NCBI RefSeq assembly: GCF_000276685.1
Contig: NC_018108.1
Coordinates: 1,178,001-1,242,000 of the forward strand
Origin: Taylorella equigenitalis ATCC 35865
GTDB taxonomy: Bacteria; Pseudomonadota; Gammaproteobacteria; Burkholderiales; Burkholderiaceae_B
DNA length: 64,000 nucleotides
Direction: 5' to 3'
Below are positions 1 to 8,059 of the stretch, piece after piece (within the stretch, counting starts at the first letter, position 1; every line of letters starts with the position of its first letter). The position numbers were made by a program, and so were the translations under genes. The notes beneath the pieces were generated by a model. It made no database searches. It was not told the DNA's origin and saw only the letters and a program-made list of their open reading frames with translations.

Positions 1-1050
1 TGCTTCTTCAGGTGTAAGACCAAATAGTACACAAGCCATATTCATAGAAGTTGGAAGAGATAAGTTTGGCGATGTGCCAGGATTACAATCAGTTGATACG
101 GCCAAAGGCACCCTTGATTTTCTTAAAGAATCTATAGGTGGTTTTTGAGTGTCTTTTAGATTATAAAAAGCTGAAGGAAGCAAAACGCCAACAGTACCAG
201 ACGCCGCCATTGCTTCTACTCCAGCATTACTTAGATGCTCTATATGATCACATGAAAGCCCACCATAAGCCGCACATAAGGCACTGCCTTCCATATTACT
301 TAACTGCTCAGCATGTAACTTGACGGGCAGATCCAACTCCTTGGCTTTATCGAAAACCTTTTTAATTTGATTTTGATTAAAAGCAATATTTTCCATAAAT
401 CCATCAACAGCATCTATAAGCCCTTCATCATTAAGAATTTCCATCCACTCACAGACTTTATTAATATATTCATCTTCGCAATTTTTATATTCTGGTGGCA
501 ATGCATGTGCTGCTAGATAAGTTTTCTGTACCAGAATTTCATGACTTTCAGAAAGTTGTCTAGCGACTTGCAGCATTTTTCTTTCACTTTCGAGATTCAG
601 TCCATAACCAGATTTAATTTCAACCGCTCTAACACCATACTCTGTCATTTGTGTTAGTCTAGCTTCTGACTCTTTGTAAAGCTGGTCAAAACTAGCCTCT
701 CTCACACTTTTTACAGTCGAAAGAATACCTCCTCCAGATTTTGCAATCTCCTCGTAACTAGCTCCATTTAGGAGCATTTCAAACTCATTGCTACGATTAC
801 CCGAATATACAATATGCGTATGGCAATCAATAAGAGAAGGTGTGATCCAAACTCCAGCCGCATCAAAAGTATTACATACTGAGTCATTAACTTTAGGTAT
901 TGGATTATCAGGACCACCTATAGCAGAATATTTTCCATCCTCAATATATAGCCAACCACCCAGAATTTGCCCGTAGGGGTTTCCAAGACCATATCCAAAC
1001 TTTTCGTTAAAAGTAACGATATTCAAATTTTTGATTAATTTACTGGACAT
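1..1050 (-). CDS. hutI: Imidazolonepropionase, 3' end outside window
   Basis: Third step of histidine degradation: hydrolyses 4-imidazolone-5-propionate to N-formimino-L-glutamate in the cytoplasm. Reading the complement from the ATG at 1050 gives an uninterrupted frame of 350 codons to the window edge. It has the amidohydrolase metal-binding motif DCHTH near residue 77, the segment KSGYGLN, and VKLHAEQLSN, which carries a conserved metal/substrate histidine. A strong Shine-Dalgarno (GGAGG) lies just upstream of the start. It is the last visible gene of a hutU-hutH-hutI operon, 31 bp after the hutH stop. It is cut by the window edge, not broken; only the C-terminal part is missing. Confidence 0.93.
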   Translation of the reverse strand, partial: MSSKLIKNLNIVTFNEKFGYGLGNPYGQILGGWLYIEDGKYSAIGGPDNPIPKVNDSVCNTFDAAGVWITPSLIDCHTHIVYSGNRSNEFEMLLNGASYEEIAKSGGGILSTVKSVREASFDQLYKESEARLTQMTEYGVRAVEIKSGYGLNLESERKMLQVARQLSESHEILVQKTYLAAHALPPEYKNCEDEYINKVCEWMEILNDEGLIDAVDGFMENIAFNQNQIKKVFDKAKELDLPVKLHAEQLSNMEGSALCAAYGGLSCDHIEHLSNAGVEAMAASGTVGVLLPSAFYNLKDTQKPPIDSLRKSRVPLAVSTDCNPGTSPNLSLPTSMNMACVLFGLTPEEA

Positions 1051-1081
1051 TACCTCCTCCTACTGTACATGGTCGCTACTT

Positions 1082-2623
1082 CTAATTAGAAAACCAATTT
1101 TCGTACAACTCTGAATTAATATTTTTCACCTTTCCAGAAAGAATTAATTGCTTAGCTGCTTCTATATCAGGAGCAAATAAACGATCTACTTCATAAAAGT
1201 CGACCTCACTTCTAAGAAGTTTATAGGTAGAATTCAAATCCTCTCCTAAATCATTTTTATTTATTAAATCTATACCCTGTACTGCCCCCAATAACTCAAT
1301 ACCAATAATGGTGGCTGTGTTTTGAGCCATAGTGAAAAGCCTACGTGCTCCATATGTAGCCATGGAAACATGATCTTCTTGATTAGCTGATGTTGGTATA
1401 CTGTCCACACTACTAGGGTGGGCAATGCTTTTGTTCTCGCTAGCAAGTGCAGCCGCAGTTACATGGGCAATCATGAAACCAGAATTAAGACCTGCATTTT
1501 GCACTAAAAACGATGGAAGCCCAGATAAATTTTTATCAATCAACATAGCAATTCGTCTTTCGCTCATGGACCCAAGCTCACATAAAGCCAATGCCAAAAT
1601 ATCAGCCGCAAACGCCACAGGCTCCGCATGAAAGTTTCCGCCAGAGATGGCTATAGGCTCATCACCATCAAATATTAATGGATTATCTGTGACAGCATTC
1701 GCTTCTGTGATGAGCGTATGTCCAGCTTGATTGATAATATCTAAACACGCACCTAAAACTTGTGGTTGGCAACGTAAGCAGTATGGATCCTGCACTCTCA
1801 ATACATCACTTGGATTAGAAGTGCAAGCATTTGAATTTTCAAGTAGCTTCATATAAGTTTTAGCAACTGCAGACTGTCCATGATGCCCTCTAACTTCATG
1901 AATTCGATAATCAAAAGGAGAGCTAGATCCGCGTGTTGCCTTAACTGTAAGGGATCCTGTAATAACAGCCGATGCAAGTAAATCTTGAGCTAAAAAATAT
2001 CCTCGTATAGCTAATGCTGTAGAAACTTGAGTACCGTTAATTAAAGCTAGCCCCTCCTTCATTTGTAACTTAATAGGCTTAAGCCCACACCGTTCAAGCA
2101 CTTCTTTTGATGGCAATAACTCTCCATCCAAATAAGCACTACCTTCCCCTATCATAGTTAGTGTCATATGAGATAAGGGAGCTAAGTCACCTGATGCTCC
2201 CACAGACCCTTTTTCAGGGATATCTGGAATAATATTATGATTAATCAAATTTATAAGACTATCTACGACCTCTCTTCGTACACCTGATGCCCCCTGAGCT
2301 AAACTAGCAACCTTCATAACCATAATCAATCTAACAATATCATCTGGTAATGAATCTCCAGTACCCACAGAGTGTGAAAGAATTAAGTTTCTTTGAAGAT
2401 TTTCTAAATCTGAATCAGCAATTTTAGTATTAGCTAATAACCCAAATCCCGTATTAATTCCATATACACTAGTTTCGTTTGATATAAGATTTTTTAGTGC
2501 CTCTCGATTATTTTCTATGATTTCATAACTTGATGAAGGAAGAGATACTTGTACAGGACCTTCGTATACTGTTCGTAAATCTTTAAAAGTTAATTGTCTT
2601 GGATTTATTATTATTTTTCGCAT
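1082..2623 (-). CDS. hutH: Histidine ammonia-lyase
   Basis: First step of histidine degradation: removes ammonia from L-histidine to give trans-urocanate. The 513-residue length is normal for the family. The Ala-Ser-Gly triplet that cyclises into the MIO electrophile is present (A143-S144-G145, in [12 protein letters not shown]), as are the N-terminal YGINTGFG motif and the NPSDV and QEDHVSM segments of the aromatic lyase fold. It starts 5 bp after the hutU stop, so it is co-transcribed with hutU and hutI. Regulation is probably through HutC at the operator upstream of hutU. Confidence 0.97.
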   Translation of the reverse strand: MRKIIINPRQLTFKDLRTVYEGPVQVSLPSSSYEIIENNREALKNLISNETSVYGINTGFGLLANTKIADSDLENLQRNLILSHSVGTGDSLPDDIVRLIMVMKVASLAQGASGVRREVVDSLINLINHNIIPDIPEKGSVGASGDLAPLSHMTLTMIGEGSAYLDGELLPSKEVLERCGLKPIKLQMKEGLALINGTQVSTALAIRGYFLAQDLLASAVITGSLTVKATRGSSSPFDYRIHEVRGHHGQSAVAKTYMKLLENSNACTSNPSDVLRVQDPYCLRCQPQVLGACLDIINQAGHTLITEANAVTDNPLIFDGDEPIAISGGNFHAEPVAFAADILALALCELGSMSERRIAMLIDKNLSGLPSFLVQNAGLNSGFMIAHVTAAALASENKSIAHPSSVDSIPTSANQEDHVSMATYGARRLFTMAQNTATIIGIELLGAVQGIDLINKNDLGEDLNSTYKLLRSEVDFYEVDRLFAPDIEAAKQLILSGKVKNINSELYENWFSN

Positions 2624-2628
2624 TTAAT

Positions 2629-4320
2629 TTACTCCACAGAAGGAAGATTTAAACCATATTCTTTAGCAGTTTTTATAGCAAGCTCATATCCAGCATCGGC
2701 ATGCCTCATTACCCCGCTTCCACAATCGTTAACTAATACATTTGCTAGTCTTTTAGATGCCTCCTCTGTTCCATCAGCAACAATAACCATACCTGAATGC
2801 TGCGAGTACCCCATACCTACTCCACCTCCATGATGCATACTAACCCAAGTAGCTCCACCAGCTACATTCAACATACCGTTTAAAAGTGCCCAGTCGGAAA
2901 CCGCATCTGTCCCATCTTTCATACCCTCAGTTTCTCTATTTGGGCTTGCGACAGAACCAGTATCCAAGTGATCCCGACCAATAACAATAGGAGCCTTTAA
3001 CTCTCCACTTCTAACCATTTCGTTAAAGGCTAAACCAGCTATATCGCGCTCTCCAAGCCCTAGCCAACAAATACGAGATGGCAATCCCTGAAACTTAATT
3101 CTTTCTCTAGCCATATTTAACCAGTTATGAACATGTTTATTTTGTGGAAATAATTCCTTAATTTTCGCATCGGTTTTATAAATATCATTAGGATCCCCTG
3201 ACAATGCCACCCACCTAAATGGCCCCTTACCCTGACAAAAAAGAGGACGAATATATGCTGGTACAAATCCAGGATAACTAAACGCATCCTTAATACCTTC
3301 ATCATAAGCAACTTGACGAATATTGTTCCCGTAATCTGTTGCTGGAATACCCATATCTAAAAAATCTAAAATAGCTTGCACATGAATAGCACACGATTTA
3401 GAAGCTTCATCTCTTAGTTGCTTGTGCATATCTGGATTTTCTTGAGCATCTCTCCATTGTTTTACACTCCAACCTATGGGCAAATATCCAAATATAAGAT
3501 CATGGGCTGATGTTTGATCTGTAACTAAATGGGGTTTTATCTCTCCATTTTGGGCACGTTTTACCATCTCGGGGAGAACTTCAGCAGCATTGCCAAGAAG
3601 GGCGATTGATATCGCATCCCCAGCATCTGTGTGTTTTTTTATAAGCTCATATGCGTGATCTAAATCCCGTGCCTGAACATCTATATAACCCGTACGCAAT
3701 CTAAAATCTATGCTAGATTGCTGGCATTCAATTGTTAGAGAAACGGCCCCTGCAAATGTAGCAGCCAAAGGCTGAGCACCACCCATCCCTCCTAATCCTG
3801 CAGTCAAAATCCATTTACCCTTCCAATCATCGTTGTAATGTTGCCTACCAGCCTCGGCAAACGTTTCATACGTACCCTGCACTATGCCTTGAGTACCAAT
3901 ATAAATCCAACTACCCGCAGTCATCTGACCATACATAAAAAGGTCTTTGCGGTCGAGTTCATTAAAATGCTCCCACGTAGCCCATTTGGGAACTAAGTTT
4001 GAGTTGGCAATAAGTACACGTGGAGCATTCTCATGTGTATTAAAAATACCTACTGGCTTTCCAGATTGCACTAATAAAGTTTGATTTTTCTCTAGGGATT
4101 TTAAGCATTCTAGAATCCTGTCGAAGCTTTCCCAGTTTCTCGCAGCTCTACCAATTCCGCCATAAACAACTAAACTTTGAGGATTTTCTGCGACATCGGG
4201 ATGTAGATTGTTTTGAATCATCCTAAAAGGAGCCTCAGTAAGCCAACTTTTACAATTTAGTTTAGTTCCGATCGGGGCTTTGATAATACGATTTTTATCT
4301 GTTCTGGTAAATGTACCCAT
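2629..4320 (-). CDS. hutU: Urocanate hydratase
   Basis: Second step of histidine degradation: hydrates urocanate to imidazolonepropionate using NAD+ as an electrophile. The protein starts [12 protein letters not shown] and carries the family segments [14 protein letters not shown] near the N-terminus and the glycine-rich [13 protein letters not shown]. An upstream in-frame ATG at 4365 would add 15 residues, but that extension runs straight through the palindromic operator and does not resemble the family N-terminus. I therefore chose 4320, which gives 563 residues, close to the usual length. It is the first gene of hutUHI and diverges from hutC. Confidence 0.95.
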   Translation of the reverse strand: MGTFTRTDKNRIIKAPIGTKLNCKSWLTEAPFRMIQNNLHPDVAENPQSLVVYGGIGRAARNWESFDRILECLKSLEKNQTLLVQSGKPVGIFNTHENAPRVLIANSNLVPKWATWEHFNELDRKDLFMYGQMTAGSWIYIGTQGIVQGTYETFAEAGRQHYNDDWKGKWILTAGLGGMGGAQPLAATFAGAVSLTIECQQSSIDFRLRTGYIDVQARDLDHAYELIKKHTDAGDAISIALLGNAAEVLPEMVKRAQNGEIKPHLVTDQTSAHDLIFGYLPIGWSVKQWRDAQENPDMHKQLRDEASKSCAIHVQAILDFLDMGIPATDYGNNIRQVAYDEGIKDAFSYPGFVPAYIRPLFCQGKGPFRWVALSGDPNDIYKTDAKIKELFPQNKHVHNWLNMARERIKFQGLPSRICWLGLGERDIAGLAFNEMVRSGELKAPIVIGRDHLDTGSVASPNRETEGMKDGTDAVSDWALLNGMLNVAGGATWVSMHHGGGVGMGYSQHSGMVIVADGTEEASKRLANVLVNDCGSGVMRHADAGYELAIKTAKEYGLNLPSVE

Positions 4321-4340
4321 GATATAACTCAATGTTAAAT

Positions 4341-4352
4341 TTGTATATACAA
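4341..4352. promoter_or_regulatory. Candidate HutC operator
   Basis: The sequence holds a perfect 12-bp palindrome, TTGTATATACAA, in AT-rich flanks in the intergenic space between hutU and hutC. It matches the form of operators known for GntR/HutC-family repressors (TTGTATATACAA-like). Its position 20 bp upstream of the chosen hutU start would allow repression of hutUHI. No clear -35/-10 pair could be assigned, so the promoter is not called. Confidence 0.6.
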
Positions 4353-4471
4353 GTAAATTTAACATATATTTCAGTTGTAAATTAGCTATTTATACTAGGT
4401 AAAACCATAAGTTTAATAAGAGAATGAAATGATAGAATAGTTTGAATATTACAAATATTTACATATATTCG

Positions 4472-5179
4472 ATGCGTAGAGTATTGCCAGAATATAAAAA
4501 AATTAAAAACTATATCCTAGATCAAATCCATAAGGGAAACTGGCATCCCGATGATTTGATTGAAAGCGAAAACGAGCTTGTTAAGCGATTTAAAGTTTCA
4601 CGTATGACTGTAAATCGTGCCGTTAATGACTTAACGGCAGAAGGTGTGTTGACTCGCCGTCGTGGTGCTGGTACATATGTTGCTCAAAAGAGGTTTAGTA
4701 ATACTTTTGTCACTGTACGTAATATTCGCTCCGATATCGAATCTATGGGCAAATCCTATAGTGCACATCTTATTAGTAAAAGAAGATTTCCAAACCTCGA
4801 GCTACCGCCTGCAGTCGCAAAAATTTTTCAACCCCATCAGAATATTTTTAGAATCGAATTGCTTCACTTATCTAATGGTGTACCTATGCAATTTGAAAGA
4901 AGGTATGTTGATTTAAATCTTGTTCCTACATTTGAGAATTTAGATTTTGAGTCAGTTAGTCCAAGTGCACATCTTATTAAAAATGTTCCTTTAGTTAATG
5001 GGCACTATGAAATTAAATCGTTGCGTTGTCCTAAGGATGTGGCTCAGTATTTAGAAATGAAAGAAGCTGATCCTACACTAGTATTAACTAGATTCACATA
5101 CTCATCAGAACAGCCTGTCACATACGTAGAGATGTGGTATAACGGTGATAATTTCAGTTTCTCTGGGGACTTGGATTAA
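4472..5179 (+). CDS. hutC: Histidine utilization repressor, GntR/HutC family
   Basis: Transcriptional repressor of the hut genes, expected to be released by urocanate. The N-terminal GntR winged helix covers about residues 5-70, including ENELVKRFKVSRMTVNRA and the wing GVLTRRRGAGTYVA. The rest is a UTRA ligand-binding domain with FRIELLHLSNGVPMQFE and a C-terminal VTYVEMWY-like strand. A TTG at 4442 could add 10 residues, but the ATG at 4472 fits the family N-terminus better. It is divergent from hutU and converges on the sulfurtransferase gene, which it overlaps by 4 bp. Confidence 0.92.
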   Translation: MRRVLPEYKKIKNYILDQIHKGNWHPDDLIESENELVKRFKVSRMTVNRAVNDLTAEGVLTRRRGAGTYVAQKRFSNTFVTVRNIRSDIESMGKSYSAHLISKRRFPNLELPPAVAKIFQPHQNIFRIELLHLSNGVPMQFERRYVDLNLVPTFENLDFESVSPSAHLIKNVPLVNGHYEIKSLRCPKDVAQYLEMKEADPTLVLTRFTYSSEQPVTYVEMWYNGDNFSFSGDLD

Positions 5180-6009
5180 GTTTTAGTCACTACTGGGTTT
5201 TCGGGATATGCAATCCATTCACTCCAGGACCCCGCATATAAACCACTACCCTCTAAACCTGCCTCTTCCATTGCAAATTCGTTAAGACATGCGGTTATGC
5301 CAGAACCACACTGATGAACAATAGCTTTGGGATCAGAACTTATATCTAAGAAAATTTGTCTAAGTTTTTCTTTTGAATGCAATTCTCCTTTATAGTTAAA
5401 ATTTAAATCCGCAGGATGATTTAATGCACCTGGTATATGACCAGCTACAGGATCCATAGGCTCGAAATCACCATTGAACCTACCTTCCACTCTAGCATCC
5501 AAAACTTTAAATTTGGCATCTTTAAGATTTTCTTGTACTTCAGACATTGAAATTAATCTAACAAGTGGTTTTAATGGTAACCACTCATCAACAGGTTTAA
5601 GTTTTAGAATACTACTAGTTGTGTATAGACCTTTATCAACCCATGCATCAAAACCACCATTTAAAACTCTAACATTTTGGATGCCCAACCATCGCAACAA
5701 CCACCACATATGGCTAGCAAACATCAAACTACCACAATCATAGGTAACTATCTCATCGTGTAGGGAAATACCAGTACTAGCTAATAATTTTGCAAAGTGC
5801 CTTCTGTCTGGCAAAGGATGCCGTCCAGATTTAGAAGTTTTAGGTCCACATAAATCAGTTTCATGATCAAAAAAAATAGCATTTGGAATGTGGGATTTTT
5901 CATATGCTTTACGACCAAAAGCGTGATCAACCAAATCGTGTCTAACATCAATAACTTTAACAACATCTAGCTTTTCATTTAATACTTCTGGCGTAATTAA
6001 ATATGACAT
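5176..6009 (-). CDS. sseA: Thiosulfate/3-mercaptopyruvate sulfurtransferase
   Basis: Two-domain rhodanese, 277 residues, expected to move sulfur from 3-mercaptopyruvate or thiosulfate to an acceptor such as cyanide or thioredoxin. The N-terminal inactive rhodanese domain has FDHETDLC. The C-terminal domain carries the active-site loop CGSGITA with the catalytic Cys at residue 234, then LYAGSWSEW. The CGSG[IV]T loop is typical of mercaptopyruvate sulfurtransferases, so 3-mercaptopyruvate is the likelier substrate. Its start directly abuts the stop of the upstream permease gene, suggesting a two-gene operon. Confidence 0.88.
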   Translation of the reverse strand: MSYLITPEVLNEKLDVVKVIDVRHDLVDHAFGRKAYEKSHIPNAIFFDHETDLCGPKTSKSGRHPLPDRRHFAKLLASTGISLHDEIVTYDCGSLMFASHMWWLLRWLGIQNVRVLNGGFDAWVDKGLYTTSSILKLKPVDEWLPLKPLVRLISMSEVQENLKDAKFKVLDARVEGRFNGDFEPMDPVAGHIPGALNHPADLNFNYKGELHSKEKLRQIFLDISSDPKAIVHQCGSGITACLNEFAMEEAGLEGSGLYAGSWSEWIAYPENPVVTKT

Positions 6010-6936
6010 CTAATGTCTCCGATCATGAGGTTTTGGAGGATGGTGATGGTGATGATAGTGTCTAACTATATACTTCCACCTCACACGAAGGGCTCTTGAT
6101 TGGTCGATAACTACAACTAAGACCCCAGCAACTATAACTAGAAGCATACCGACCCAAGACAATAAATCTGGGACGGTATTCCAAATGATAATTCCTAAAA
6201 TCGCAGAGAAAATAATTGTTGAATACTGCAAAACCGCCGAAACAATAGGAGAACCAGCCCCGTAAGCTTGAGTTAGAGCCAGCTGACCACCCATACCCGA
6301 TAGACCAACGATAAATAACACCATCCATGAACGGACCGATAGCTGAGCAAATTCATCAAAATTTACTGCTATAAAACCAGTAAGTGTCATCATAATAGAA
6401 AAATAAAATACCGTTCTCCATGTAGGCTCTCCAGTAGCCCCTAAGGATCGAACTTGAAGCATTGCAAATGCAGCTAATATACCAGAGCTTAAACCGAAGA
6501 CTGCACCTAACATTTGATCGTGTCCAATGCTAGGTCTAAGTATTAAAAGAATCCCCAAAAAGCCTATAAATAAAGCACCTAACTTGCCCCAATTTGCACT
6601 TTTTTTCCAAGTAATCAGAACAAGATAAAGACCTAAAAAAAGTGATGAAGAATAGTTCAAACTAGTACTCGTGGCAATAGGCAATAGGCTTAAGGCATTA
6701 AAATTAAGCCACATAGAGGTAGTTCCTAAAACATTTCTCTTTATGTGTAATCCTAAATACTTTGTCTTAAGGGACCGATGAGTAAGAATCACCCATACAA
6801 AAATGATTACAAACGAAGGCAATCCTCGAAATACTACTAACATTGGGGTACTAACACCAAAATCATAAGAAATTTTGATAGTAGCCGCCATAATTGCAAA
6901 CATAATGCTTGCGAGCAACATCCAAAAAGATTGCAT
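6010..6936 (-). CDS. DMT/EamA-family permease with histidine-rich C-terminus
   Basis: Inner-membrane transporter of the drug/metabolite superfamily, 308 residues, with about ten hydrophobic segments arranged as two EamA repeats (first about 5-135, second about 150-285). The substrate is unknown. The cytoplasmic tail after the last membrane segment ends in a run of histidines, HYHHHHHPP, then a short basic end. Such tails often bind metal ions, but whether it matters here is open. It lies directly upstream of the sulfurtransferase with no gap, so the two are probably co-transcribed. Confidence 0.85.
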   Translation of the reverse strand: MQSFWMLLASIMFAIMAATIKISYDFGVSTPMLVVFRGLPSFVIIFVWVILTHRSLKTKYLGLHIKRNVLGTTSMWLNFNALSLLPIATSTSLNYSSSLFLGLYLVLITWKKSANWGKLGALFIGFLGILLILRPSIGHDQMLGAVFGLSSGILAAFAMLQVRSLGATGEPTWRTVFYFSIMMTLTGFIAVNFDEFAQLSVRSWMVLFIVGLSGMGGQLALTQAYGAGSPIVSAVLQYSTIIFSAILGIIIWNTVPDLLSWVGMLLVIVAGVLVVVIDQSRALRVRWKYIVRHYHHHHHPPKPHDRRH

Positions 6937-6968
6937 AATCTATTAAGTGTGTGAATCGTTCCATTTAG

Positions 6969-6974
6969 TATAAT
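6969..6974 (+). promoter_or_regulatory. Possible -10 box for htpX
   Basis: A perfect TATAAT lies 51 bp upstream of the htpX start. The region 16-18 bp upstream has no good TTGACA match, so this is a weak promoter call based only on the -10 element. Confidence 0.3.
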
Positions 6975-7025
6975 TTAAGGAAAAATATAACTTCAAGACT
7001 TTTCACCATTACCTCAGGATTTTCA

Positions 7026-7988
7026 ATGAAAAACATATTTTTATTAACTTTGACCAACTTAGCTGTTGTGACACTTTTAATGCTAGTGTTTATGCTATTG
7101 TCACCCGTACTTCAAGAGTATGGTATCTATACAGAAGAAACCATAGGACTTGGAATTATGGCTTTAGTAGTTGGTTTTGTAGGATCTTTTATATCCTTGC
7201 TTTTGAGCAAGTTTATTGCCAAGAGAACTATGGGAGTACAAGTTATAGACCCAAAATCACCTAGAAACGAAGCTGAAAACTGGATTTTAAATACCACTTA
7301 TAAGCTGGCTGATACCGCTAATATCAAACGTCCAGAAGTTGGTATTTTTCAAGGTGCACCTAATGCTTTTGCAACTGGTCCTAGCAAAAATAATTCTCTA
7401 GTGGCTGTTTCGACTGGATTATTGAACACAATGAATAAAGCTGAGGTTGAAGCAGTTATAGGTCATGAGATATCTCATATCAAAAATGGAGATATGGTCA
7501 CAATGACTTTATTGCAGGGTGTCTTAAATACATTTGTTATCTTCTTTTCTCAAATTATTGCTAGAGCGTTAAGTAGAAATGAAAATGGTCGATCAGGTGG
7601 TTTTTTGTCCTACTATTTAGTTTATTTTTTACTTCAGACTATTTTAGGAGCTTTAGCTACGATTATTGTCTGTTGGTACTCCCGTAAAAGGGAATTTAAA
7701 GCTGATAGCGGGTCTGCTGATTTACTACAAAACAATCAATCTATGATTGATGCCTTAAAAGTCTTAGGTGGCTTAAAAGAATCTCCTAAACTAGGCCAAG
7801 GCTTTGCTGCATTTGGTATCTGTTTTGGAGGGATTTTAGCAACCCACCCACCTATAGAAAAGCGTATTGCAAGCCTAGAAGCATGGAATTTAAATTCCCA
7901 AAACCTTGCTACACCTAAAGCAACTAGAGTTGCTCAAATCCAAAATCCTGAGATCAAAGATTTCGACCGCTCTGATTTTTTTAAATAG
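7026..7988 (+). CDS. htpX: Zinc metalloprotease HtpX
   Basis: Membrane-bound M48 protease that degrades misfolded or damaged inner-membrane proteins alongside FtsH. Two N-terminal hydrophobic segments (about 5-30 and 38-62) precede the catalytic HEISH zinc motif (in VIGHEISHIKNGD). Two further membrane segments follow, then REFKADSGSADL, whose Glu is the third zinc ligand. At 320 residues it is slightly longer than the usual ~290 because of an extended C-terminal tail. It is a single-gene unit between two minus-strand blocks and ends in a strong terminator. Confidence 0.94.
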   Translation: MKNIFLLTLTNLAVVTLLMLVFMLLSPVLQEYGIYTEETIGLGIMALVVGFVGSFISLLLSKFIAKRTMGVQVIDPKSPRNEAENWILNTTYKLADTANIKRPEVGIFQGAPNAFATGPSKNNSLVAVSTGLLNTMNKAEVEAVIGHEISHIKNGDMVTMTLLQGVLNTFVIFFSQIIARALSRNENGRSGGFLSYYLVYFLLQTILGALATIIVCWYSRKREFKADSGSADLLQNNQSMIDALKVLGGLKESPKLGQGFAAFGICFGGILATHPPIEKRIASLEAWNLNSQNLATPKATRVAQIQNPEIKDFDRSDFFK

Positions 7989-8018
7989 ATCTTTAGGTCT
8001 GTAATATTTACCCCAACT

Positions 8019-8048
8019 CCCCAAAGAAGTTTCTTTGGGGTTTTATTT
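8019..8048 (+). terminator. Intrinsic terminator after htpX
   Basis: Perfect inverted repeat CCCCAAAGAA / TTCTTTGGGG with a 2-nt gap, followed by TTTTATTT. The T-run lies on the plus-strand side, so it serves htpX rather than the convergent polA. Confidence 0.9.
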
Positions 8049-8059
8049 AGTAGTATTAA

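Noticed and set aside
138-976. Plus-strand open frames opposite hutI
   Set aside because: They lie antisense to a well-conserved imidazolonepropionase and have no protein-like motifs.
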